The position numbers were made by a program, and so were the translations under genes. A stretch of 26,475 nt of DNA from Entamoeba histolytica HM-1:IMSS (lineage: Eukaryota > Evosea > Mastigamoebida > Endamoebidae): NCBI RefSeq assembly GCF_000208925.1, contig NW_001915087.1, positions 1 through 26,475 on the forward strand, written 5' to 3'. Position 1 is the first letter of the stretch. Each line of letters begins with the position of its first letter. Shown here one piece after another: positions 17,281-26,475 of this stretch. The notes below the pieces were generated by a model. That model made no database searches, was not told where the DNA came from, and saw only the letters and a program-made list of their open reading frames with translations.

Positions 17281-17289
17281 TATTGAACT
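17281..17289 (+). promoter_or_regulatory. GAAC box upstream of the 206-residue gene
   Basis: The sequence tattgaact lies about 31-39 bp before the ATG at 17320 and resembles the Entamoeba GAAC element. It favours the ATG at 17320 over the later Met at codon 24. A second GAAC-like motif (cttgaactt) is at about 17163-17171. Confidence 0.5.
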
Positions 17290-17319
17290 TAAAAGTTTTA
17301 TTCATTACTTTATATTCTT

Positions 17320-17940
17320 ATGAACTCGGAACCTTGTTTATCAATACGTCCAAAAATTTTATCAGAACAAAGAACCACTCGTCTTACTATGGATGAACGA
17401 CTTTCATTATTGTCAATACCATTAGAAAAGGAAATTCCTCAGACAAATAGTCTGAGTAGTACTACCTCTCATTTTCCAAACTGTTTAATTGAAACATCAT
17501 CAAATTCTTCAAATAGTCCTATTAATGCTTTTACTGTTCGTTCACATTCTGAAACTCAAACCCCAAGAAAATTTGTTATTGGAAGAAATAGAGCAAAAAC
17601 CAATTTAACTCGAATTTCTAATCTTCTTAGTCAAGAATCAGACAGGTTTTCAATTAGAGAAACTAAAGAAACAAAAGGACTTTGGAAAACAGAAGACTAT
17701 CATGAAGAATTACCAAATGAAGTTAAAATACCTTCATCTCCAAGACAACGTTTTCAAAGATTAGGAGTAAGTGAACCTATGCTTACACGATCTTTAGATG
17801 AAATTACTGTTGATTTAAATCAGAAATTAGAGAAAGTTGAATTAAATGTTGAAGTCAAAAATACTACTTGTTTACAAAAGAAATGTAAATTAGGAATTCA
17901 TTGTAAGACTGAGAAAGTTTTAGCAGATTCTCCTGCTTGA
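17320..17940 (+). CDS. Hypothetical Ser/Thr-rich protein
   Basis: The 206-residue single-exon frame begins MNSEPCLSIRPKILSEQ and ends KTEKVLADSPA. It is rich in Ser, Thr, Asn and charged residues, with several basic-Ser/Pro patches ('TQTPRKFVIGRNRAKTN', 'IPSSPRQRFQRLGVSEP', 'LTRSLDEI') that look like kinase or 14-3-3 target sites. Near the C-terminus there is a Cys-containing segment (CLQKKCKLGIHCK) with three Cys and a His, too short to call a metal site. No membrane segment or signal peptide is seen, and most of the chain looks disordered. I do not recognise the family. The frame is supported by normal codon use, its length in such AT-rich DNA, and the upstream promoter-like motif. It is the only intact plus-strand gene in the window. 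Confidence 0.75.
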   Translation: MNSEPCLSIRPKILSEQRTTRLTMDERLSLLSIPLEKEIPQTNSLSSTTSHFPNCLIETSSNSSNSPINAFTVRSHSETQTPRKFVIGRNRAKTNLTRISNLLSQESDRFSIRETKETKGLWKTEDYHEELPNEVKIPSSPRQRFQRLGVSEPMLTRSLDEITVDLNQKLEKVELNVEVKNTTCLQKKCKLGIHCKTEKVLADSPA

Positions 17941-18153
17941 ATATAGATAAAATACATAGGAATTTACATAGGAAGTATATTAGACAAAACTAAAGAAAAA
18001 GTTTAATTAATTTAGTTTCATTGTGTATTAAATTTAAATTAAATTATCAAATACGTCTCAATAAAATTGATGTGGTTTTTATTTCTTATTTATTTAATGA
18101 AAAAGTGTGTTTGAGTATTGTCTTAAGAAAACGTTAAGTTAATTATTAATAAA

Positions 18154-19032
18154 TTAATCATAAAATGAAGCTACGATTATAGACTTAATGTAATGGTAAC
18201 TGTTTTGATAAAAAATATCTTCATTATGATATGGTGGGAGGTGTTTAAGATAAATAGCTAATCCTTCACTCATTTCAGTAATAGTATGATTTCCTGATGC
18301 AATAATTACATCATGACCAACTTTAGCATCTCCATTTGTAATTTTTAATCTTTTTTCTAATCTTTTTGAATGATCAATTACAAACACTGTATATTTTTGT
18401 CTAAAGACCACTTTTTCATTTATTAACATTGGAGGCTCAACTTCATATGTTCCAAATGTTGCTACATTTGTTTCATAAAATATCATCATAGATGGCATCA
18501 ATGAATATTGTTTTAGTATTTTGGGGTTAATTTCATTACCATAGGCTTCCCATACAATAGTTGAATTTTTAAATGGAGTCCATCCTAAATAAGCTGTTGG
18601 TGTAAATTCTTTCTTTTTATCAGCAATTTTTTTACGAGGAGTTTCTTTTGTTAAGACAAGCTCTTTCATAACAGCACATTTCTTTTTTCTTGTTTCTTGG
18701 GCTTTGTCTTTTGAAACTGTTCTTGTTTCTCCACTTCTAATAATTTGGTTCATAAGATCATCCCATTTATGTTCTTTTTTTAATTCATCAATATCTGCTT
18801 TATTTAACTTTTTTGATGACCTTTTTTCCTTTCTTGAAGATCCACTATTACTCAAAGATGCAATCGAAACTTTCCCATCAACAATTATTTCTTCTCTTTC
18901 TACCTTTCTTGAAGAATGTTTTTCTTTCCTATTTTCATTATCAGTAATATACTCTTTCCCTTTATCATTTAATGGAGGAAACCCAGTCATATTGATGGTT
19001 CCATTATTAATAATGTTAATGGTGATTCTCAT
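18154..19032 (-). CDS. Hypothetical protein with basic linker and C-terminal globular domain
   Basis: The 292-residue single-exon protein begins MRITINIINNGTINMTGFPP. Residues about 25-140 are Lys/Arg/Ser/Glu-rich and probably disordered, with repeated 'SSRK/SSKK' patches. Residues about 145-292 look globular: 'YLGWTPFKNSTIVWEAYGNE', then 'SLMPSMMIFYETNVATFGTY', 'KYTVFVIDHSKRLEKRLKI' and a C-terminus 'YHYIKSIIVASFYD'. The alternating hydrophobic pattern suggests mostly beta structure. No membrane helix or known catalytic motif is visible. The family is not recognised. SINE-B lies about 200 bp upstream of the start, so promoter elements would have to fit between the two. Confidence 0.8.
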   Translation of the reverse strand: MRITINIINNGTINMTGFPPLNDKGKEYITDNENRKEKHSSRKVEREEIIVDGKVSIASLSNSGSSRKEKRSSKKLNKADIDELKKEHKWDDLMNQIIRSGETRTVSKDKAQETRKKKCAVMKELVLTKETPRKKIADKKKEFTPTAYLGWTPFKNSTIVWEAYGNEINPKILKQYSLMPSMMIFYETNVATFGTYEVEPPMLINEKVVFRQKYTVFVIDHSKRLEKRLKITNGDAKVGHDVIIASGNHTITEMSEGLAIYLKHLPPYHNEDIFYQNSYHYIKSIIVASFYD

Positions 19033-19241
19033 TTGAGTATAACCTTTATAATTTTTTGAAAAAGATATTTTTTATTATTTTTCAAACTGATTTACTATTT
19101 CATATAGTTTCTCTTCTTAGTTTTATTTTTTAATTTTGATTGTTTGCTTCTTACTTAGTTTTTTTTTTCTCTTTCAATTATTATCCTGCACTTCTTTCTC
19201 TTTGTTCCTTTCATCTGACAAATTGTGTTATAGAAACAATA

Positions 19242-19792
19242 AATAAAAAGTAATTAATTAAGTATTAATAGAATTTTCATCTATTCTTCCTAGCTCAGGG
19301 GAGACTAATCCCATCCCTGAGCTTATTAAAAAAGAGTAATCTCTTTGTTAAACCTATTCTTTATGTTTTTCTTGCAAAATGAGGAAAGCACTTCTTTCCT
19401 TTATTTCTTCCTATTAAGGTTTTTCAAACTTCTTCTGCTTATTTCTTCTTTTTAAGCCTTTGTTTGTTTTCTGCCTTAATTTTAAGGAATTTCATTTTTC
19501 TTATTTTATGAATGGGAGAAGGAAATATTTTATTACTACTATATTACTTTGACTAATCTTCTTTTTAGTCTTATTTTGACTAATCTTCTCTTAGTCATAC
19601 CCACACTTCAGTATATTCTTATATTACATCCACGTAATATTCTACTGTATTCTCTTGCTGCACCCTTTGCAGCATTCCATAAAACATTCATAATTCAAAG
19701 CCACTGTCATAACCAGATAATAACTGTGAGAGTCGAAGTTTGAATTTGTACTAATGTTTGCGTGTGGTGTTTCAGACGTGCCACCTTCGATC
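19242..19792 (-). mobile_element. SINE-B: SINE with LINE-derived 3' tail
   Basis: Read on the minus strand, the head (about 19792-19700) matches SINE-A's head: 'tcgaaggtggcacgtct.aaacaccacacg', a cttcga/tctc arm and 'gttattatctggttatgac'. The middle carries two copies of a 25-27-bp repeat (19548-19599). The last about 75 bp match the 3' end of the LINE at 19951-20025, including the last codons of LINE ORF2 and its stop. The tail contains a perfect 9-bp hairpin (19292-19300 with 19315-19323). This is the classical arrangement in which a SINE borrows the LINE 3' end so that the LINE reverse transcriptase will copy it. The flanking duplication is not clear because another insertion sits at its 5' side. 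Confidence 0.82.
19548..19599 (-). repeat. 25-27-bp tandem repeat (2 copies) inside SINE-B
   Basis: On the plus strand, tttgactaatcttct..agtctta (27 bp) is followed by a 25-bp variant. About 26-bp internal repeats are characteristic of EhSINE1-type elements. Confidence 0.8.
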
Positions 19793-19794
19793 TC
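19700..19794 (-). ncRNA. SINE-B head, second copy of the pseudoknot-capable module
   Basis: Arm a (19785-19794) pairs with 19727-19737 (tcgaag with cttcga plus gaga with tctc, one bulged C). Arm b (about 19775-19782, ggcacgtc) pairs with 19700-19708 with one bulge and one mismatch. The order a-b-a'-b' is the same as in SINE-A. The central cag/ctg stem is also kept, in shortened form. Confidence 0.42.
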
Positions 19795-19815
19795 CCATCT
19801 TTTCAATTAAGAAAG
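19793..19815. repeat. 23-bp target-site duplication of the truncated SINE tail (first copy)
   Basis: This is identical to 19928-19950. On the minus strand it contains ctttcttaattgaaaag followed by atggga. Confidence 0.9.
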
Positions 19816-19927
19816 AAAAAAAAAAAAAAAAAAGGAATCAATTATGATTAACCTTATTTTTTAGGTTTTTCATCATGTTGAGAAGTGAGCGAATCAGTTT
19901 CTTCAACACGCTTTATTTCTATTGAAA
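19816..19927 (-). mobile_element. 112-bp 5'-truncated SINE-A-type tail
   Basis: The reverse complement matches 5232-5343 of SINE-A almost exactly (one substitution, one indel, 18 versus 17 T in the terminal run). Perfect 23-bp direct repeats flank it, proving insertion by reverse transcription with early termination. It lies between the LINE 3' end and the SINE-B head. Confidence 0.9.
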
Positions 19928-19950
19928 TCCCATCTTTTCAATTAAGAAAG
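19928..19950. repeat. 23-bp target-site duplication of the truncated SINE tail (second copy)
   Basis: This is identical to 19793-19815 and directly adjoins the 3' end of the minus-strand LINE. Confidence 0.9.
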
Positions 19951-19967
19951 TAATAAAAAGCAATTAA

Positions 19968-20645
19968 TTAAGTATTAATAGAACTAGCTTCTATTCTTCC
20001 TGGCTCAGGGGAGACTAATCCCGTCCCTTCATCTTCAATAAGCTCTACGGAGTATGTTTGGTTGTGATAGAAGCAGTATTCCATGACATCCATCATGTTT
20101 TTTATTACAAGGTTTTTTACTTCTTTCTCGATGTCAATATCAATTTTTAATTCTTTAATTAATCTATTACTTTCTTTATTTATCAATCCATTGATTGAAA
20201 TTACTACTGGAATTATTCTGACATCTTTTAACTTTTCTATTTTCATTAGCCTATTCTTTAATTCCTTATACATATTTCTTTTCTTCCAATAGGCTCCATT
20301 AATATTGTGATCAGCCACAATAGTCATATCAAATAATAGACCAGTTTTGTTCTTTTTATCTATTACATATATGTCTGGTCTTTTGTGGTATTGTCCATCA
20401 CTTTTAGGCATTATTTGTTTGTTCAATATCATAGTGATGTCTTTATATTGGAACACTGTTTCATATGGAGGTTTTTTATATTGTTTATTTCCTGTGTATT
20501 TTCTTATTAATCCCTCCCATATTATAATGCCTATATAGTCATGTTTTTCTATTTGTGATTTTTTATGATAAATACAAGATAGTAAAATGTGTTCTACTGT
20601 AGCTATCTTGTCTTTACAAAGTGGGCAGTATTTCAATTCTTTCAT
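19968..20645 (-). pseudogene. LINE ORF2 C-terminal part: CCHC motif and restriction-enzyme-like endonuclease
   Basis: The 225-codon open frame begins MKELKYCPLCKDK. The CCHC motif is C-x2-C-x8-H-x4-C (CPLCKDKIATVEHILLSC). The endonuclease core is 'RPDIYVIDKK...LLFD', i.e. PD-x14-D, followed by 'AYWKKRNMYKELKNRL', the downstream K..KY..L helix of the R2/R4-type restriction-like endonucleases. This enzyme nicks target DNA to prime reverse transcription. The catalytic residues are intact, but the frame is cut off from the reverse transcriptase by upstream stops, so it is classed as part of a broken ORF2. The last about 20 codons (GTGLVSPEPGRIEASSINT) are the part copied into the SINE-B tail. Confidence 0.9.
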
Positions 20646-23297
20646 TTTTCATTATTTTTGCTTTCTTATACCCACAAAATATTGCACCATCTTGCATTTT
20701 AGTTAATTGTAGAAATGCATTTTTCTTAATGTTGATGGACTTCCATGCTTTCACTGTAGTAGTTTTATCTACTCATTTTGACTCAAACCATCTTCTAAAA
20801 TATCTACTTGTTTAATGACACTTCCATTTTTTGATGTATTGGTCGGTCAGTAATTTCTTTATTTCTACTACTACTTCTTTTTCTTTTTTCTTTTCTTTCA
20901 TTTATTTATTATTTCTTCTATTTTTGTTTCATTTATTTTATGAATTATTGTTTTTTAATTATATTCCATATTCCCTTCTTACTGTACCATCTCTCTAATA
21001 TGTTATTTCCTATCTCACTTTCTCTGGTACAGTAGTACATTACTGTTCTTACTAATTCAATAACATATTCGTCATTTATGTTTATTAATCATTCACCCAT
21101 TTCTTCTAGAGGGACATATAACCTATCTTTGGAGTTTCACCAATGTATTTTGCCTTTCTTATTTATTTTCTTATCTCCAAATCCATTTTGTCTAAGTTAT
21201 TTTCCAATTTACAATTGATGCTGAATATCTGAAGATATTGATTACTTCCGTGTTTATTCTAGTAATATATCTTCTATTACTACTTTCATCACTGTTTATT
21301 TCTTCCATCTTCTGATTCATTTTTTCTTTGATGGTTTTACAATTGAAGGTGTCATCAATTTCGTCGGACTGCCATATTCCTAAATATTTATCCCATTCAA
21401 CTACTGGGATGTTTTGCATTCCATTTGGTATTTCCTTATTGTTTTTTAATACCATTCCTGACTTTTTCTCATTCATTTCCATCCCTATTCCACTTATTAT
21501 TTCTTTAATTTCATTGTGGATTATTCAAATTTCTTCATTACTTTCTGTCATTATTCTCAAATCATCCATATATAATGTGTGATTTGATTTTGGGAATTTC
21601 TCTTCGATGAATTGAGAAATTACATTCATCTGAATGCTGAAGAGTAGATTTGATAAGGAATCACCTTGTAAAATTCCTCTATTTAATTTAATATTGCCTA
21701 GATATTCATTATATTTATAACCGATGAATATCTTCCATCTAGTCATCATACTTTCAATCATGTTAATGATGACACACTCATAATTAAAATATTTTAATGA
21801 TTCAATTACCCATTCGTTGTTTACTGTGTCATATGCTTTCTTAATGTCATAATATGACTCCACATATTTTGGGTATTTCTCTTCTTTTTGCTGCTTCATC
21901 ATATAACTATTAATTATTCCTTCTTTAGCAGCTAAAGATTGCAACTTACATCTCAATTGGTTACTACTGATTTTCAATGATTCATTATTCATGTTAATTC
22001 TTCTGTGAATCTTTTCTTTTAATATGGAGGTAAATACTTTCATAATTACATTTGTACAACTGATAGGACGATAATTAGTGACATCATTCCTATCACCTCC
22101 TTTGTGGATTAATAAAGTTTTTCCACTTACCATGTCTAATGGGATGTTTTCAGGGAAGTTCAACCATTCATTAAAGATATTGAGAATGATTTCTCTTGAT
22201 GATGACATCCTTTTCCAATAATACAAATATATAGTGTCTATTCCTGGTGCTTTCCAGTTATTTATTCTCATTATACTTAAATAATTCATTTATTGTTATT
22301 ATGACACTATCATAATTTCTATATCTTTCATTCCACGAGGTGATTTGTTTTATTTTCCAATTCTCTTTATTTAAATCACCTGTGTTTCATATAACGATTT
22401 CCAATATTCTAAAGTAATATCGTTATTTGGGTATATTTCATTTTTTGGGTCTTTCTTCCTTATTCTAATTTTCTTGTTAGAATCAAACATGATTTTATTT
22501 GTATTGATTCTGATTATTTCATTTTTATTAAATTTAATTCTTTCTTTGATCATTGTCATCATATATTTTAGGTACTTTATTCTTTCTAGTGTTTTGACTT
22601 TTATTCCTTCTTCATCATATTCTTTTAATTTCATGATGCACTTTATTCTGTACCATTTCCTTCCCTTGACCAAATCTTCTAGTCTATTAATTTTCTTTAG
22701 GATTTCTTTTATTTCATCAAATTTGTCTCCTATTATTTTATTTTGGAGATAGAGGTGCATAACCATTGAAATCCTCTTCATATCATCTTCCACTTTATGC
22801 ATTCTGCTTCTTGATATTATCCATCTATTATTAATTTCCATTATTAATCGGTCAGCTTCTTTTCTTTTCCAGTAGTAATTAATGTTTGAACATTTTTCTA
22901 TTTTCATTTCTTTTATTTTATTGATAATAATGTTAAGGTATTCTTCATCAATTTCTGTAGAGTTATTCTTTATTATGATGTTTTTTATTATTGAATTAAA
23001 CTCTACTCTTCTTTCTATTATATCATTTACTTTCACTTTAATGTATTGTTTAGTACTTTCTTTTATTTTATGTGACATTTTAATATATTTAATATATTCA
23101 TTTTCATTATTGACATCAATGTTTAACACTTTTATTATACTTTCAATTTGTTCCCATCTTAATTTCTTATATAATTTCTTATTTAACCAATTAATTGCAA
23201 AACAATACATCACTTCAATTAAAATTCTATTTCTTTCTTTTGTATTTCTTGTCTGATTATCATCTCTTGTTTTTTTTTTTTTTTTTTTGACAATCAT
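20646..23297 (-). pseudogene. LINE ORF2 N-terminal and reverse-transcriptase region, degenerate
   Basis: ORF2 opens at ATG 23297 (MIV followed by six Lys from the 19-A run) and is open to a TAA at 22371, caused by a two-base deletion relative to the left copy. The reverse-transcriptase frame (22289-21525) has 'WKAPGID', 'TNYRPIS', 'DIKKAYDTV', 'QGDSLSN' and YMDD. Its 254-residue translation is identical to that of the left LINE. A TGA (21525-21527) and a TAG (21192-21194) interrupt the following region, both shared with the left copy. The stretch 21191-20646 retains ORF2 similarity through several frames up to the CCHC motif. Confidence 0.9.
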
Positions 23298-24620
23298 TGC
23301 TTTCCTCTTCGATTTCCACTACTGTCTTTTTCATAGGAGTAGTTTCGTTCATCTCCATTGTTCCTGATGATGCTTTCCTCAGTACTGGTTGTGTATTTAT
23401 CACAAGTGTCATCGTTTTCTTCTTCTCTAATTCCTTCTGTGAAATAAAATTTTCAATATCATCTTGTTGTTTTGATATTATTTGTTTTTGTGCTTCATTT
23501 TCTTTTTGTGTGTTGTCTAATTCTTCTCTTGTTCTTTCTACATTTTCTTGTGTTTTAATTGCAATTTCTTGATATTCATAGATTTGTTTTTCTTTATCTC
23601 TTATTTCTTTCCTTAATTCTTTAGTATTTTCCTCTATCATTTCAATTTTCTTCTCTAGTGTGTTTGCATTTTGGTATAGTATCTTGTTTCTCTTCTTTAG
23701 CTTTTCAATTTCTTACATCATCTCTTCATTTTCTTTTTCAATCTTCTCTTTGTTAGCTTGGAGACTTCAAGTTTTTCTTCTTCTATTTTTTTCATTTTCT
23801 TCATTTCATTATAATTCGTTTGAATCATTTTAATTTGTAATTTTCATTTCTGTTATTTATTCCTCAAATTCTTTTCTAACTATTTCTTTTGCTTTTTCCA
23901 TCATTTCTTCTGAAATGGTTTGTTCTTCTTTCTTTTCATTTTATATTCTTTAACTTTTTCTTTTAATTCATTAATTCGATTTTGAAGTGTGAGTATTTCT
24001 TCTTTATCACTTTCTTCTTCTTTATTTTGTATTTCTTCTTGTAATTTTATTTTGTTTGCTTTGTTATTTATTATTTTTTGCATGTTTACACCTATTATTT
24101 ATTTCTTTGATTGGATTTTTATTTTTTGATTTCTGTTTCATTTATTTTAATGTCTTTTTCTTCAGAGTTTTTTGTTTTTTCTTTAATTTCTTCTTAATTT
24201 TTTCAATTATTTTTTCCTTTTGATTGAATATTACATCTTGAAGAATATCATACCATCTTTTTCTTTTACCTTCATACTTTTTGAGTATTTTTCATATTCT
24301 CTTTTTCCCATTCACTTGTTATTCTTTTTATTCTTTCTTATATATCATTTATTGTTATTCATTTCTATTTGTTATTTGTTTAATCTTTATTATTATTGTT
24401 TTTGTCTTGTTTGTATTTGTGTTTTTTGTCTTCTAATCCATTTTCCTTGGTATTTCATTTATCATTATTATTGTTGTTGTTATTATACCATTTATTGCTA
24501 TTACCATTCATTCTTTTATTGTATGGCATTGAATTTCTATGTTTTGCTTGTTTTTCTTTACAATACACATTGACATTACACAATATCTATGGCATTAAAA
24601 TTTGTTGTATTTCCTGCATT
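23260..24620 (-). pseudogene. LINE ORF1, coiled-coil protein, decayed
   Basis: Only the last 126 codons (23640-23260) are open, ending QKKKKKNKR and a stop just after the A run. They match the left ORF1 (for example 'REELDNTQKENEAQKQIIS', 'SSGTMEMNETTPMKKTVVE'). Upstream, to about 24620, homology to the left ORF1 persists in scattered pieces (such as 24083-23901) with many stops and indels. The 3' end of ORF1 overlaps the ORF2 ATG by 38 nt. Confidence 0.8.
23270..23288 (-). other. 19-A homopolymer at the ORF1/ORF2 junction of the right LINE
   Basis: There are 19 T on the plus strand. With 19 A, ORF1 ends shortly after the run while the ORF2 ATG just before it is in frame with the reverse-transcriptase-side protein, unlike the left copy with 15 A. 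Confidence 0.85.
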
Positions 24621-24627
24621 GGAAAAG

Positions 24628-26475
24628 TGTCTTGAATAATAAACAAATAATGAAAATGAATAGTTATGAAAGAATGATTCTTTTGTATATTTTCAAATTA
24701 ATTAATAATCACATTAATAACTTAATGAAATGAATAATAATGAGAATAATTCATTTTAAATAAAATGAAATAAAAATGATGATAAATAATTAATGTTTCA
24801 ATGAGTAATACATTATTTAACTTTCATACTTATTACATTAATTATCTTATTTATTATTCATTCTATTTAAATTATTGTTTATTTAAAATATAAATTATCA
24901 TATTTTATATTAATTTATGCAAAATAAATTTAAATAAAAATTCATTTACTTTCTTTAAGTTTTTAAATTACTTCATTAAATTGTATTGTAGAAATAAAAT
25001 CATATCATCTTTCTGATGTTGTTCAATAATTATGCGTATTTATTAACTTTTTAATTATTTATTATCTATGATGAATATTTCTAATACGTTATGTTCTAGT
25101 TATTCTTAGTCAACAAATTCTTTTACAAACATAAATGACTTGATAATTCGTGTTCTATTTATTTCTTTCACTTATTTCTTGTTATTTTTAGGAAGAATAA
25201 GTTATTTAGTTTCAGTTCTTTCAATTTCTCAGTTATTATAACTAATTTCTTCTATGAATTTCATTCTTTTTGTTTATTTGGTTATTTTTTCTTGTTTAAT
25301 GTTTTATTCTTTTTTATCTTTTTTTTCATTAATATTATGATAAGCATTATCTCTTTTTCAACTTCTTATACATTAATTAGTGTTAATAATATTGTCATTG
25401 TCATCACTCTTACAATTCCATTTTCGGATTATGTGTTATCATAACAAGATGAATCTTTTGATTCATTAAATTACAATGGAAATGAATATTTTCTAGTTAT
25501 TCCATTAAAATTTCCATTAATTTTTTTGTTATTATTTATCTACTTTTGTTTTCTTCATGAACTTCTTTATGGATATAGCAACAACATTTGATCAACAAGA
25601 TACAAACATATCTCTAAATGTATGATATTGGAAAATAATATTTCATATTATTTTATAAAGGCCTTGATTAAAATTCAAAACAATATTAATTATTTGAAAT
25701 TCTTTTTTATATTTTTAATATATTCAACTGTTTATTCAAGATATGTTCTTTTCATTCTTCTGTGTCTTGTAACACATACGTATCAATAATAAATATATCA
25801 TTCATCACTTTCTCATTATGAACATTTTGTTTCTTTAGTTTTTGATTTTACGTTATTATTTTCTTTCAAAACATTCTTCTTCATTTTGAATTTACAAAAT
25901 ATACTTTTCAATCAGTTGTATTTCAATTGATAAATAATTTAATTTGTTTAATATTCATTAATTGTATTTAGTTGTTAGTTGTTTAAAAGTAATTAAACAT
26001 AACAATTATTTATCAATTTGAAGAATTGAAGTTATTTATTATTAAAAAACATTTCATTTTCATTTGAAATAAATAATTACAATTCTACATTTTTTAAATA
26101 TTCATCAACTTATATTTTATTTAAATGAAAAACAACAAAATATTTTATCGAATGTTACATAAACATTATTATTGTTTTTATTTAATTTTACATTAAAAAT
26201 ATATTTTTGAAATAAAATGAAATAGAAAATATATAAAAATAAATAAATAAATGTGTCGATAATTTAACATAACAGTTTGTTTTTGTTTATTAGTTTGAAA
26301 TACAAACATCATTAAAACAAAAATAAATTTGTAATGTTATGATTGAATTAAAAAAATGAATAAATAATTTTACACTACTTTTGAAATATACTTATTATTA
26401 TAATTGTTTATTTCCCATTAAACAATTATTTTTTATTTAGTGACAATGATTATATTTTTATTCATGGATTATTAA
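24628..26475. other. Gene-free AT-rich DNA at the window end
   Basis: There is no supported gene, RNA or repeat. Between about 25140 and 25400 the minus strand is purine-rich and gives short peptide pieces (for example 'KKLVIITEKLKELKLNNLFF') between stops. It may be a very old coding remnant, but this is weak. Confidence 0.45.

Larger units (their letters stand above)
19951..24627 (-). mobile_element. LINE (EhLINE-like), near full length, inactivated
   Basis: At about 4.7 kb it is close to the 4.8 kb of EhLINE1. The 5' end (24627) is set by similarity to the left copy. The 3' end is the 'cttaattaattgctttttatt' tail shared with SINE-B. ORF1 is heavily decayed in its 5' two thirds. ORF2 holds the reverse transcriptase and the endonuclease in separate frames. 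It lies inverted relative to the left LINE, about 10.7 kb away. Confidence 0.92.

Noticed and set aside
18704..19036. 110-codon plus-strand frame
   Set aside because: It is antisense to the basic linker of the 292-residue gene, which has the better composition and start context.
22474..24635. Plus-strand open frames inside the right LINE
   Set aside because: They are antisense shadows of the decayed ORF1 and ORF2.
1..26475. CRISPR arrays, bacterial operons or a tRNA array
   Set aside because: No regularly spaced repeats, no Shine-Dalgarno-led operons and no full tRNA cloverleaf were seen; introns and LINEs indicate a eukaryote.
24628..26475. Telomere- or centromere-like end sequence
   Set aside because: The DNA is AT-rich but has no regular tandem unit; nothing supports a special chromosomal function.

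Overview
The window looks like nuclear DNA of an Entamoeba species close to E. histolytica, E. dispar or E. nuttalli. The signs are: extremely AT-rich DNA; compact genes with short introns that start GTTTG; a GTATTTAAAC TATA-like box and GAAC boxes just upstream of start codons; an N-terminal domain typical of the large Entamoeba leucine-rich-repeat family; and non-LTR retrotransposons of the EhLINE/EhSINE type, with a PD..D restriction-enzyme-like endonuclease behind a CCHC motif. The species cannot be fixed from the window alone. A run of 100 N (14255-14354) marks an assembly gap.

Layout. Positions 1-1277 are AT-rich, low-complexity DNA. Positions 1278-1872 are a LINE ORF2 fragment truncated at both ends. 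It is followed on the minus strand by a leucine-rich-repeat protein gene (1911-3647) and a two-exon Rab11-like GTPase gene (3775-4474). About 200 bp upstream of the Rab start is a mobile-element cluster on the plus strand: a complete SINE (SINE-A, 4696-5341) with perfect 23-bp target-site duplications, directly followed by a LINE lacking its 3' end (5367-9207). Positions 9208-11495 are AT-rich and contain a decayed minus-strand coding remnant (about 9810-10435).

The central gene island is mostly on the minus strand: a two-exon coiled-coil protein with a C-terminal tail anchor (11496-12769), an akirin-like nuclear protein (12979-13329), and a RhoGAP-domain protein broken by the assembly gap (13583-14890). 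After 1.6 kb of empty AT-rich DNA come a J-domain-like remnant (16609-16692), an unknown Ser/Thr-rich protein on the plus strand (17320-17940), and an unknown 292-residue protein on the minus strand (18154-19032).

The right side is a second mobile-element nest, on the minus strand: a near full-length but inactivated LINE (19951-24627), a 112-bp 5'-truncated SINE tail with perfect target-site duplications, and a second SINE (SINE-B, about 19242-19792). SINE-B shares SINE-A's head but carries the LINE's own 3' tail. The window ends in 1.8 kb of AT-rich DNA.

The most interesting material is in the elements. Both SINEs have a 5' head with two interleaved inverted repeats, a pseudoknot topology reminiscent of HDV-like ribozymes, that also contains a tRNA B-box-like sequence. 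The same head is joined to two unrelated tails. The two LINEs share three inactivating lesions and a tract of about 1 kb that appears identical, although their 5' ends are strongly diverged. A homopolymeric A run at the ORF1/ORF2 junction (15 versus 19 A) decides whether the two ORFs are fused or overlapping.
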